Assembly: GCA_035628505.1 (NCBI GenBank)
Contig: DASPJR010000164.1
Location: forward strand, 1-64,000
Length of the DNA stretch: 64,000 nt
Direction: 5' to 3'
Source of the DNA: DASPJR01 sp035628505
Lineage (GTDB): Bacteria; Planctomycetota; SZUA-567; H5-PLA8
Positions 33,026 through 41,382 of the stretch are shown one piece after another; positions within the stretch are counted from its first letter, which is position 1; each line of letters opens with the position of its first letter. Below the pieces are notes generated by a model. The model was not told the origin of the DNA and ran no database searches. It saw only the letters and a program-made list of their open reading frames with translations. The position numbers and the translations under genes were made by a program.

Positions 33026-33694
33026 TCAGGGATCAGTGACGTTGATGATCTGGCCGTCCATGTTGCGGGTAATGTTCGAGCCCGAGTCCGGTCCGAAGAT
33101 GTTCGTTTCGGTCTCATTGTCACCCAGCGGGCGGCTCTTGGTGGTCATGAATTCGACCGTACCGGCGCCGATGAGCACGTTCTGACCGGCACCTTCGGTT
33201 CCTGTACCGCCGTGGTTCAGGGAGTTCGTACCGCCCAGACCGCCCTGCGGCTTGTCGGCCGCGATGGCTGCCATGGCATCGTTCGGGTCATGTCCCGGAT
33301 CGTAGCCATAGGACGTATACAGATTCATGTTCTTGGAATCGCCCGGTGCCTTGTATGCAACGATTGCATTCAGCTTAGCAGGAGAAACCGGTTTGGACGG
33401 GCAGGAGAACACCTTCGGGTCGGCAATGTAACCGCGGTACAACGGTCCGAGGTTGTAATCGCCGTCCGAATTCCACTGCGCACCGTCGCAGGGGAAGATG
33501 CCGTTGGCCGGCACGTCTGCGTACATGAACATGGCCTTGGCAATCTGATTGATATTGCTGCCACACGACGTTCGCCGGGCAGACTCGCGCGCGCGGGCCA
33601 GCACCGGAAGAATCAGGCCTGCCAGAATGGCGATAATCGCGATCACCACCAGCAGTTCGATCAATGTAAATCCGTGCCGTCTAGCTCGGATCAT
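33026..33694 (-). CDS. Prepilin-type protein with N-terminal methylation motif
   Basis: 222 residues from the ATG at 33694, with GGAGG six bases upstream; the frame extends to 33772 without support. Begins MIRARRHGFTLIELLVVIAI: the cleavage site is G8/F9 and the hydrophobic helix follows (residues 9-30). The mature part has SCGSNINQIAKAMFMYA and ends with the GTVEFMTT strand that corresponds to the C-terminal GxVxF motif of the large DUF1559/prepilin-like families abundant in PVC bacteria. It is exported through a type II secretion or type IV pilus system; individual roles are unknown. A perfect -35 (TTGACA at 33782-33777, minus strand) lies ~85 bases upstream, but I find no good -10. Confidence 0.88.
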   Translation of the reverse strand: MIRARRHGFTLIELLVVIAIIAILAGLILPVLARARESARRTSCGSNINQIAKAMFMYADVPANGIFPCDGAQWNSDGDYNLGPLYRGYIADPKVFSCPSKPVSPAKLNAIVAYKAPGDSKNMNLYTSYGYDPGHDPNDAMAAIAADKPQGGLGGTNSLNHGGTGTEGAGQNVLIGAGTVEFMTTKSRPLGDNETETNIFGPDSGSNITRNMDGQIINVTDP

Positions 33695-34094
33695 TCCACA
33701 CCTCCCTCTGTTAGGGACACTCTTGTCGGCGCACTGCGCGCAACGCGGGCAAACAAATGCGTCTTTTCTCAAAGTTTGTCAAGCACTGAATGCGACAGCC
33801 ATCCTGCTTGTGAGCTTTCTTTTTCCAGCCTCGACTGCTTGAGCCTTAAAGGAGGATACGGACTTCTGCACATATGGGTTTGGTCGAAAAATTTAAAATT
33901 ATTGAATTCTGCACAGTCCGCCACTCAGGGCTTACATCTCTCGTAAGATTCAGCACTTATAGAACTTTCGTGTGTTGGCGGCTGAGGCTTATATGCGCCC
34001 TTTGCGCCAGCGCCGTTACTGAGTACTCACCACTTTCCACTCGGCGCCTGGTAATGCGGTTGAAAATATCACTCGCACATAGTTTATTTCCCGG
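33695..34094. other. Divergent promoter region between prepilin-like gene and hisD
   Basis: 400 bases, AT-rich around 33885-33980. Holds a TTGACA on the minus strand (33782-33777) pointing to the prepilin gene. On the plus strand TTGAAA (34060-34065) with a 17-base spacer and TTTATT (34083-34088) could serve hisD and would start transcription near its ATG. No gene seen. Confidence 0.4.
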
Positions 34095-35480
34095 ATGAAA
34101 ACGAAAAGCGTCATTCCCGTCATCAAAGCCGGCACCCCCGCGGCGGCCTCGGCCGTGCGCAAACTTTCATCGCGCCTGGCCGCGCTGGAACGCATCGATC
34201 ACACCGCCTTCCGCGCCCGGACGAAAAAAGCATTCGGCCGCGAGATGCTGCCCGATGAAGTCGTTTCGACGATTTTAAACGACGTGCGCGAACACGGTGA
34301 CAAGGCGCTCCTCGATTACGCACAGCGGCTCGATGGCGTGAAGCTGACGCCCAGAACACTGCGCGTCACGGACAGCGAGCGTGCGCGCGCCTACAAACGC
34401 ACGGACAGCCGCGTGCGTAAGGCGCTGGAACTCAGCGCCCGGCGCATTGCCGACTACCAGCAGCGCCTGATGCCCCGCGATGTTCCGTCTGCGCCGTTCG
34501 CCGGAGCTTCCGGACATGCCGAAGGCGTGAAAACCGGGATGGTCTGGGATCCGCTGCAGCGCGCCGGGCTCTACATTCCCGCAGGCACAGCGCCGCTGTT
34601 CTCCACCGTGCTGATGATCGCCGTTCCCGCACAGGTCGCCGGTGTCCAAGAGCTCGCGCTGACTACGCCGTGCGGCAAAGACGGCGCAGTCAACGACGGA
34701 ATCCTGTGTGCGTGCGAAATCCTGGGCCTTAAGGAGATTTATAAGCTCGGCGGAGCGCAAGCCATTGCGGCGCTCGCCTTTGGCACCAAAACGGTCCGCG
34801 CCGTGGACAAGATTGCCGGCCCCGGGAATCTTTTTGTGATGCTGGCCAAGCGCGCCGTCTTTGGACATGTTGACATCGACATGCTGGCCGGTCCGAGCGA
34901 AGTGCTGATCATCGCCGACGGCAGCGCCAATCCCGCGTTCGTCGCCGCGGATCTGCTGGCGCAGGCCGAACACGACGTGCTGGCCTCCTGCGTACTGCTG
35001 ACCGACAACGAGAAGCTCGCATCCGCCGTCGCTACGGAACTCGCCCGGCAGCTCGAGGCGCTGCCGCGCAAAGAAATCGCCGCCACTGCGTTGCGCGACT
35101 GGGGCATGATTCTGATCACGCGCGACGAAGAACAATCAGTAATGCTGGCCAACGCGCTGGCGCCGGAACATCTTGAAGTAATGACGAAGAAGCCGCAGGC
35201 TCTGACGCGCAAGCTGAAGACGGCGGGTGCGATCTTCGTCGGCGCGCACGCGACTGAGCCGCTTGGCGATTACATTGCCGGCCCCAGCCATGCGCTGCCG
35301 ACCGGCGGAACCGCGCGCGCGTTTTCGGGGGTAAGCGTCTACACGTTCCTGCGGCGCACGAGCATCATCGAAGCAGACTCCGAGGGCCTAGGCGAATTGG
35401 CCGAAGCGATCGAAGTGCTTGCTGCCGCCGAAGGCCTCGCCGGCCACGAGCGTGCCGTCGCCGTAAGGCGCTCGCGCTGA
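34095..35480 (+). CDS. hisD: Histidinol dehydrogenase
   Basis: 461 residues, slightly longer than the usual ~430 because of a ~30-residue N-terminal lead. Motifs are intact: RAGLYIPAGTAPLFSTVLM, GGAQAIAALAFGT, KIAGPGN, DMLAGPSEVLIIAD, LLAQAEHD (zinc/catalytic), LAPEHLE and GPSHALPTGGTAR. It oxidises L-histidinol to L-histidine in two NAD+-dependent steps. No other his gene is nearby. There is no ribosome site before the ATG (TTTCCCGG), and a candidate -10 ends 6 bases upstream, so the message could be leaderless; this is inference. Confidence 0.95.
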   Translation: MKTKSVIPVIKAGTPAAASAVRKLSSRLAALERIDHTAFRARTKKAFGREMLPDEVVSTILNDVREHGDKALLDYAQRLDGVKLTPRTLRVTDSERARAYKRTDSRVRKALELSARRIADYQQRLMPRDVPSAPFAGASGHAEGVKTGMVWDPLQRAGLYIPAGTAPLFSTVLMIAVPAQVAGVQELALTTPCGKDGAVNDGILCACEILGLKEIYKLGGAQAIAALAFGTKTVRAVDKIAGPGNLFVMLAKRAVFGHVDIDMLAGPSEVLIIADGSANPAFVAADLLAQAEHDVLASCVLLTDNEKLASAVATELARQLEALPRKEIAATALRDWGMILITRDEEQSVMLANALAPEHLEVMTKKPQALTRKLKTAGAIFVGAHATEPLGDYIAGPSHALPTGGTARAFSGVSVYTFLRRTSIIEADSEGLGELAEAIEVLAAAEGLAGHERAVAVRRSR

Positions 35481-35504
35481 CTGTGTTGCGTGCGAACAGA
35501 ACAG

Positions 35505-35769
35505 AATTTTAGATTTGAAAGTTTAAAATTTAGATTTTAGATCGAACAGCAATGGAGATTTGTCATTTCTAAGTTCTCATTCGTCATTTCATTTGGACAG
35601 CTCTGATTTCAATGGCTGTTGATTAAGGAATGAGAAATGAAAGGTCCCAGACGACAAATTCCGTCTGAGTTGATGCGTGTGCGTCCGTGCGCTGAATTCG
35701 GTATAAACTGCAGTTCCGCAAGGCTGTTAACTTTCAAATCTAAACTCTACAATTTCAAATTTAAAATTC
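35505..35769. repeat. TTTAGATTTGAAAGTT-word inverted repeat
   Basis: TTTAGATTTGAAAGTT (35508-35523) and AACTTTCAAATCTAAA (35729-35744) are exact 16-bp inverse copies 205 bases apart, flanked on each side by further degenerate copies of the same word. Inside lie TCATTTCT ... AGAAATGA pairs and AGACG/CGTCT (35650-35667). GC content is far below that of the flanking genes. Confidence 0.8.
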
Positions 35770-35895
35770 AGTTCAGTTAAAGCGGATGCGTCTAGCGATG
35801 CGCGCGGCTAACCCCTCCCCCTACCCCCTCCCGCAAGGGGAGGGGAATACAACAGCACGGAGCGCGGACGCGTCTGTTAAATAGATGCGAAAAAC

Positions 35896-35927
35896 AAAAA
35901 CGCGGAGCGCACAGGCTCCGCGTTTTT
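35896..35927 (-). terminator. Terminator of the Gfo/Idh/MocA gene
   Basis: AAAAACGCGGAGC / GCTCCGCGTTTTT, 13-bp perfect arms with a GCACAG loop; 24 bases past the stop codon on the minus strand. Confidence 0.92.
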
Positions 35928-35950
35928 CTTTCATGTCTGAAACAAAAAGC

Positions 35951-37246
35951 TTACAGGAACTTGGTCTGACCCGGCATCGGCACGGGCGGCGTTTCGATGC
36001 TGCACCACTCGTACTTCGGCGGGGAGAGGTCTTCCTTTGAATTGAGCGCCATGTCCCAGGTGATCGTCTTGCCGGTATATGCCGACATGCGTCCCATGAT
36101 TGCCATTAGCGAGCTCTTGGCCATGTAGTCACCGTTGTTGATCGGCTTGCCGGCGCGGATCGAAGCGAACAGTTCGTCGTGCTCGGTCTGGTACATGTTG
36201 TTGTCTTTGCCCGAGTACTTCCACGCATTCTCGCCGATGATCTGATGCTTGAACACATCACAGCGGCCCTTGGTGCCGTAGAAATGGTCAGTGATGTCGT
36301 TGTCGCATCCGGCCATCTGACGGCAGTTGCTGAAGCACTTGGCGCCGTTGGCAAATTCGAATACGGTGCTGAAGTGATCGTAGATGTGGCCGTATTCCTT
36401 GCCTGTGCGGACCTGGCGGCCGCCGGTGCCGGTGGCCTTCACCGGATAGGTATCCTTCATCACCCACGCCGCCTTGTCGATGCTGTGAATGTGCTGCTCG
36501 GTGATCAGGTCGCCCGCCAACCAGGTGAAGTAGGTCCAGTTGCGGACCTGCCACTCCATGTCGCTCCAGTCCGGCTTGCGCGGATGCATCCACAGCGGAC
36601 CGCTGTTGTAAGTGCACTGCATGATCAGAATGTCGCCAATCGCGCCGTCCTGGCAGCGCGCGATCGTCTCGCGCTTGGGATTGTGGTAGCGCCAGCACAG
36701 ACCGGAGACAATCGAGAGATTCTTCTTCTTCGCTTCTTCGCAGGTTGCCAGAACCGAGCGCACGCCGGGCCCGTCCACGGCGACAGGCTTTTCAGCGAAC
36801 ACATGCTTGCCCTTTTCGACGGCGTACTTCAGATGCGCCGGGCGGAAATGCGGCGGGCTGGCCAGCAGCACCACGTCCACTCCGCTGTCAATGACCTGCT
36901 TGTAGCAATCGAAGCCGACGAACTTTTTGTCAGGAGCGACATCGACCTTCGAGCCCGCGCTGCACTTTTTCAGATTGCTCAGGCTGCCTTCGAGGCGATC
37001 GCTGAAGGTGTCGCCCATGGCAACCAGCTTCACGTTCTTGTCCGCATTCAGTGCCTGCTCGGCAGCGCCCGTACCGCGACCGCCGCAACCAATGAGGCCG
37101 ACTTTGATGACATCATCGCCGGCAGCATAGGCGCGACTGGCGATGGAACTGGCCAGCGCCGCGCCGGCCACCGCGGCGCTCGAAGCAGAAAGAAAATCGC
37201 GGCGTGAAGACTCCGCGGACGGTGTGGGTTTCGGCGCGTCGCTCAT
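35951..37246 (-). CDS. Tat-exported Gfo/Idh/MocA-family oxidoreductase
   Basis: 431 residues. Twin-arginine signal SSRRDFLSASSAAVAGAAL (residues 14-32). NAD(P)-binding motif VGLIGCGGRGTGAAEQAL (~50-67) and the family's EKP motif in FAEKPVAVDGPG (~150). The C-terminal half is the alpha/beta substrate domain (for example SIRAGKPINNGDYMAKSSL). Exported members of this family are very common in planctomycetes and are thought to act on sugars; the substrate is unknown. AGGAG lies nine bases before the ATG. Divergent from the Tat isomerase at 37.7 kb with a 434-base gap, so the two may share regulation. Confidence 0.92.
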   Translation of the reverse strand: MSDAPKPTPSAESSRRDFLSASSAAVAGAALASSIASRAYAAGDDVIKVGLIGCGGRGTGAAEQALNADKNVKLVAMGDTFSDRLEGSLSNLKKCSAGSKVDVAPDKKFVGFDCYKQVIDSGVDVVLLASPPHFRPAHLKYAVEKGKHVFAEKPVAVDGPGVRSVLATCEEAKKKNLSIVSGLCWRYHNPKRETIARCQDGAIGDILIMQCTYNSGPLWMHPRKPDWSDMEWQVRNWTYFTWLAGDLITEQHIHSIDKAAWVMKDTYPVKATGTGGRQVRTGKEYGHIYDHFSTVFEFANGAKCFSNCRQMAGCDNDITDHFYGTKGRCDVFKHQIIGENAWKYSGKDNNMYQTEHDELFASIRAGKPINNGDYMAKSSLMAIMGRMSAYTGKTITWDMALNSKEDLSPPKYEWCSIETPPVPMPGQTKFL

Positions 37247-37680
37247 TGGCGGGCTCTCCTGAATGGGGTTAACTTGTAAACCTGAAGTACTATACTCCGG
37301 TTATAAAACGTTGTTGCAGAAAACTTGTTTTTAAACTTAAATTTCTGGAGGCCCCTATGAACATGTGAACTTTACAGAAACAAGATGAGCTCACTTGTCA
37401 TCTTGTATTGACAACCATACATGCTTCACTTCTGGCGGCCTCATAGGTCATTGGCATCCGCAGGCGCGATTGGGACAAAAAAAGCGCAGAGTTCGCTGCG
37501 AAGTTGCAATCACACGCGTTTGATACCGTACGCTGACGCGTCATGACAGCATGACATCCGACCAATCAGAGCTGCGGTCTTTTTTTTTGAATACTGGCGC
37601 AGAATGCCGGTCATGGTGTAGTGTGCTAGATCATCGTTGCACATAAGCGACAACCTACAACCTATCGAGGCGCACTGAAC
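37247..37680. other. Divergent regulatory region between two Tat-exported sugar enzymes
   Basis: No full gene. It holds TGTAT-N8-ATACA (37404-37421), which has the look of a dimeric regulator site; a perfect TGACGCGTCA palindrome (37534-37543) followed by CATGACAGCATGACA; a T9 run at ~37580; and a minimal open frame ATG AAC ATG TGA (37357-37368) with a perfect GGAGG ahead of it. Confidence 0.45.
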
Positions 37681-38571
37681 ATGAGCCAGCAGACAAATCG
37701 CAGAGACTTCCTGAAATCCACCGCGCTTGCCGCGGCAGCCTTCGGCACAACCGCGCTGAGCAGCAGCCGGGCCAACGGCGGCGAGCTGACGGGAAAAATA
37801 AAGAAGGCGCTTCACCTGGGCATGATCGGTGAAAAGCTGCCGCTGATCGACAAGCTCAAGCTCGTCAAAGACCTCGGCTTTCATGGCATCGAGCTCAACA
37901 GCCCCACCGGCGTGGACAAGGATGAGCTAAAGAAAGGCCTGGAAGCAACCGGCCTGGGCATTTCGGAAGTGATTGACGGTCTGCACTGGAAGGAGCACCT
38001 CTCCAGCCCCAATGACGAAGTGCGCGCTCGCGGCGTCGCTGCGCTGCGCACCTCGCTGGAAGATGCCAAATTCTTCGGCACAGACGAAGTGCTCCTGGTT
38101 CCCGGCGTCGTGAACGCGAACGTGAAGTTTGAAGATTGCTGGACTCGCAGCCAGGCTGAGATCAAGAAAGTCATTCCGTACGCCAAAGAGCTGGGCGTAA
38201 AGATCGGCATCGAAAATGTCTGGAACAATTTTATCAACGATCCGGAAACGATGGTGAAGTACATCGATGAATTCCAGAGCGAATGGATCGTTGCGCACTA
38301 CGACGTGGGCAATCATGTGAAATACAACAAGCCCGAGCACTGGATTCGCACGCTGGGCAAGCGCATCTACCGGCTGCATATCAAGGAGTTCAGCAACGCC
38401 AAACAGTTCGACGTGAAGCTTGGCGACGGCGGAGACATCGTTTGGCCCGAAGTGGTCAAGGCGCTCAAGGAGATCGGCTACAGCGGCTGGGCCACAGCCG
38501 AGGTTCGCGGCGGCGACCGTGCGGCGATAAAGGACATCTCCGAGCGCATGGACAAGATTCTGTCGCTCTAG
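37681..38571 (+). CDS. Tat-exported sugar phosphate isomerase/epimerase-family TIM barrel
   Basis: 296 residues. Twin-arginine signal NRRDFLKSTALAAAAFGTTA (residues 6-25). The barrel shows LKLVKDLGFHGIELNSPTG, KIGIENVWNNF (metal-ligand Glu), VAHYDVGNH and RLHIKEFSN, the usual order for xylose-isomerase-like barrels. The closest described activities are hexulose-phosphate or ketose epimerases, but substrate is unknown. Similar in kind to the protein at 20.7 kb but divergent in sequence. GAGG lies ten bases before the ATG. Divergent from the Gfo/Idh/MocA gene; followed by a strong terminator. Confidence 0.88.
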   Translation: MSQQTNRRDFLKSTALAAAAFGTTALSSSRANGGELTGKIKKALHLGMIGEKLPLIDKLKLVKDLGFHGIELNSPTGVDKDELKKGLEATGLGISEVIDGLHWKEHLSSPNDEVRARGVAALRTSLEDAKFFGTDEVLLVPGVVNANVKFEDCWTRSQAEIKKVIPYAKELGVKIGIENVWNNFINDPETMVKYIDEFQSEWIVAHYDVGNHVKYNKPEHWIRTLGKRIYRLHIKEFSNAKQFDVKLGDGGDIVWPEVVKALKEIGYSGWATAEVRGGDRAAIKDISERMDKILSL

Positions 38572-38590
38572 TGCACGCAATGATGCATGC

Positions 38591-38722
38591 ATGATGCATG
38601 ATGCATAAGGGGCTGTCCGGACAGGGGCGATATCGCAAGTATCGCCCCTGTTTTTTTCGAGATCGATTTTTCTAACCGTGCTGCCCGTCGAAGTCAGTCA
38701 GGCATTATGCATCATGCATTAT
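38591..38722. repeat. ATGATGCAT-word inverted repeat around a terminator
   Basis: ATGATGCATGATGCAT (38591-38606) and ATGCATCATGCATTAT (38707-38722) are inverse copies with one mismatch. They flank the terminator at 38621-38657. The right arm runs over the stop codon of the peptidase-acetyltransferase gene, so the word is partly inside coding sequence. Confidence 0.8.
38621..38657 (+). terminator. Strong intrinsic terminator after the Tat isomerase gene
   Basis: CAGGGGCGATA / TATCGCCCCTG, 11-bp perfect arms, TCGCAAG loop, then seven T residues. Confidence 0.93.
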
Positions 38723-41291
38723 TTCTGACTTCGGGTTTGATCGAGCAGTTCGCGCAAACGCCTTTGAGCTGCTCGCGCCGGGCGTGCCAGATATCCACCG
38801 CCTTCGTCAGCATCGCATCAGCTAACCCGACTTTTCCGCAGCGCGAAAGTTTGCACTGTGTGAGCATGTCATTCAGCTTGCGCGGATCGACGGGGCATTC
38901 ACCGGCGCGCCAGGCCAGCCCCCGCACGGTGAGCACGGCGCCTTCCGGTGTGACCAGGCGGTCACGGCTGCCGAACTGATCAAGGCATTTACTTCCGAGC
39001 GAGATCTCGGCGATGTGGTATGCGGTGCTCGATTCGTGCCCGACACCGAGCGAGAGAATGTATCCGCCGCCGTGAATCAGCCGGCCAATGGGACTATTTG
39101 CTGCCCAGATTCCGTTCTCCAGATGGTCCGAACATAAGTTGCGCGCGCGAGCGCCTATCGCACACACCGAGTGGCTGGGATGAACACTGCGGATGGCATC
39201 CTTGCGGCGCCAAAGCGCATCGGGAATTGCGCCGTTGGTCGTGGGTGTCGTGAGCGCGTTGAACAGCTTCGCATCAAAATGATTGAACGATGGCGCGAGC
39301 AGCGTTCCCGCCGGCCCGAGAATTTCCAGGAGCGCGTCGATGACCGTATCGGCGCCGCCGTGCACGGGTCCCAGTTTCGACATGGCGCTGTGGACCATCA
39401 GGTCCATGCCGGGCCGCACCCCGAGTTTCTTCAGATCACGGACGATACGTTCGCGTGAAAACTGCGCCTGTGGATCCAGCAGCTCAACAAAGCGAATTTT
39501 TTCAAGCGCGCGGAACCATGCAAGCAATGCAGCAGGTTCGAGTTTCAAACCATGCGCCACATCCAGGCGCTCGCGGATCTCTGCCAGTGAACGCTGGCCA
39601 TCAGCCAGAAACAGCGCCGCCTTTGGAATCGAATCCAGCACCTTGGAGAGCACGCCGGGCGCGTTGTCGGGCATGGGAGCCAGCGGAGCCAGCCGGCGCG
39701 GGATCATGGCATCGCCGCCCCGGCGTGCCGGAACCGCTCGCGATAGGCGAATGGCGGACTGAACCTCTGCTTCGAGCGTGCTGAACTGCTGCGTAAGCTC
39801 GCTGTGTTTCCCGCTCCACACGAAGCGGCGCAGGCGCTGCAGATTCGCGGCGTGCTTTTCGGCTTCCCACGTTCGAGCTGTCGGCGCTTGAAGCTTGCCG
39901 ATGCGCTGAAGCGCCTGCCGCGTTTGCCAGCCGGCAAGTTCGAGCGCTTCAGCAGTGCCCGCGTCGGCAAGATAATACAGATAGCCCGCCATGGCCGCGG
40001 CGCACTGGCGCAGGCCGGGCGCGTGCAGCAGTTCCGGCGTATCGGCGGAACTGTGATAGCCCCGGAAGGGATGATTGGTTATCCACGGACAGGGAAAGCC
40101 GAACTTCGGATCGCCCAGCAGCGTGTCTTCTGTCGAGACGAATTCTTTTCGCTGCAGCGCGTAGCCGGCGGGGCATGCGGCGAGCGCGGCGCGCAGTATC
40201 GCCTCCCCCACTCCATCGACGAAGTCAGCCGAGCCCGGAACGGTTGCGTGCCACTTCAAAGAACGGCCGCAGGATTCAGGGACGGCGCCGACCGTGTCGA
40301 TGCACACGCCCGCAAGGGGTGTCTGAAAACGCTTTTGATGCTCAAGATAATGAAAAAATCCGTAGCACTCGTAGCCATGCAGCAGCCGGATCGAGCGGCG
40401 AGGCGGATTGATTTTCCCAGATGAAATCAGTGCGTTGAGAATGCGCGCGATTTCAATGCACACGGCGACGCCAGAGGCATTGTCGAGCGCGCCGGGTTCG
40501 GCGCTGTGCGCCACCGCCCACACTTCACTCTGGGGATCATCGCGGCCGGATACGATTCCGCTGACGACGTCATGCGAGGCCACGTGGTAATCCACGCGTA
40601 CTTTTGCGTACAGAGTCAGCTTGGTATGACGGCGCAGCAGTTCGCGCAGCTTCTGCCCGTCGTTTTCAGAGAGCACCAGTCCGACAATGCGTGCGGCACT
40701 TGATTCGAGCGGTAATGCGCCCCAGCCGAACTTCGTCCACGGCGTGGCCGAAGGTAAATCCTTTACCGGCGTGTCGAAGATCACCACGCCGGCGCCTTTT
40801 GCCGCGAGCGCCGCGCGCGTGTTCCAGGCGCTCAGGCGCGTTAATACAATCTTTCCCGCGAGGGATTTTTGCGCAGCGAGCTCTTCCAGCGAATCAATAA
40901 TCAGCAGTTCCCCGCGCAGGCCTTCACGCGGCGTACTGGCACTCCACTGGACCACATGCCATGGATTGCGCGCGTAATCGAGCACGCGCTTGCGCACCGG
41001 CGTTTCAATATCCAGCGTGGCTTCGAGAATGTCCGCCGCTTCCTGGATGACCCATTTTCCACTCCCCGCGCCGCCGCCCGTTGGCGCGGAATAAATTTCG
41101 GCACGCGCGCCGGCTTTCTCGTAGGCGCTCGCGAGCGTGCGCGATGTCTCGTGGAATCTGTCAAAGCTGTTCCAACGTTCGGTGCGAATGATTCTCTTGA
41201 TATCGGCGATGACGCGGTTTCCGTCACTGGCGTTGATGAGACGCGGGAGCTGCTTGTCTATAAACGAGCGGAGCATTGGAGGCGGCGGCAT
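38712..41291 (-). CDS. Peptidase M28 - aminoglycoside N3-acetyltransferase fusion
   Basis: 859 residues with no signal peptide. Residues ~20-440 are an M28-type aminopeptidase with a PA-like insert: zinc ligands are His262 and Asp270 in AHSAEPGALDNASG, catalytic Glu308 in HGYECYG, Asp332, and His413 in GYHSSADTPE, so it looks active. Residues ~550-605 resemble a small winged-helix (RSLAEIRERLDVAHG). Residues ~612-835 are an AAC(3)-family acetyltransferase: LGVRPGMDLMVHSAMSKLG, GTLLAPSFN, RSVHPSHSVCAIG, NSPIGRL and SLGVGHESSTAYHIAE. The joint action on one amino-bearing peptide or aminosugar compound is inference. No clear ribosome site; an in-frame ATG at 41276 is an alternative start. Confidence 0.85.
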   Translation of the reverse strand: MPPPPMLRSFIDKQLPRLINASDGNRVIADIKRIIRTERWNSFDRFHETSRTLASAYEKAGARAEIYSAPTGGGAGSGKWVIQEAADILEATLDIETPVRKRVLDYARNPWHVVQWSASTPREGLRGELLIIDSLEELAAQKSLAGKIVLTRLSAWNTRAALAAKGAGVVIFDTPVKDLPSATPWTKFGWGALPLESSAARIVGLVLSENDGQKLRELLRRHTKLTLYAKVRVDYHVASHDVVSGIVSGRDDPQSEVWAVAHSAEPGALDNASGVAVCIEIARILNALISSGKINPPRRSIRLLHGYECYGFFHYLEHQKRFQTPLAGVCIDTVGAVPESCGRSLKWHATVPGSADFVDGVGEAILRAALAACPAGYALQRKEFVSTEDTLLGDPKFGFPCPWITNHPFRGYHSSADTPELLHAPGLRQCAAAMAGYLYYLADAGTAEALELAGWQTRQALQRIGKLQAPTARTWEAEKHAANLQRLRRFVWSGKHSELTQQFSTLEAEVQSAIRLSRAVPARRGGDAMIPRRLAPLAPMPDNAPGVLSKVLDSIPKAALFLADGQRSLAEIRERLDVAHGLKLEPAALLAWFRALEKIRFVELLDPQAQFSRERIVRDLKKLGVRPGMDLMVHSAMSKLGPVHGGADTVIDALLEILGPAGTLLAPSFNHFDAKLFNALTTPTTNGAIPDALWRRKDAIRSVHPSHSVCAIGARARNLCSDHLENGIWAANSPIGRLIHGGGYILSLGVGHESSTAYHIAEISLGSKCLDQFGSRDRLVTPEGAVLTVRGLAWRAGECPVDPRKLNDMLTQCKLSRCGKVGLADAMLTKAVDIWHARREQLKGVCANCSIKPEVRNNA

Positions 41292-41349
41292 GGCGTAGAT
41301 GTAGCGCTTTTCTCGCGCGCCCGCAAACGCACAGCGGCGCTCGGTGGGT

Positions 41350-41367
41350 GAAAATTCTGCAATTTTC
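41350..41367. promoter_or_regulatory. Palindrome in the divergent promoter gap
   Basis: GAAAATT-ctgc-AATTTTC, perfect 7-bp arms, in the 91-base gap between the divergent peptidase-acetyltransferase and GHMP kinase genes, 16 bases before the kinase ATG. Could be an operator or a leader stem-loop. Confidence 0.4.
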
Positions 41368-41382
41368 GGTTAGCTTGCAATC

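Larger units (their letters stand above)
35481..35950. other. 470-base gap holding a large AT-rich inverted repeat
   Basis: No gene. Contents: AT-rich inverted repeat with nested smaller stems (35505-35769), a C-rich/G-rich hairpin CCCCTCCC-gcaag-GGGGAGGG (35825-35845), and the terminator of the oxidoreductase gene (35896-35927). Confidence 0.6.

Noticed and set aside
35811..35852. C-rich/G-rich hairpin as a terminator
   Set aside because: CCCCTCCC/GGGGAGGG forms a stem but no T-run follows on either strand, and a far better terminator lies 50 bases further on.
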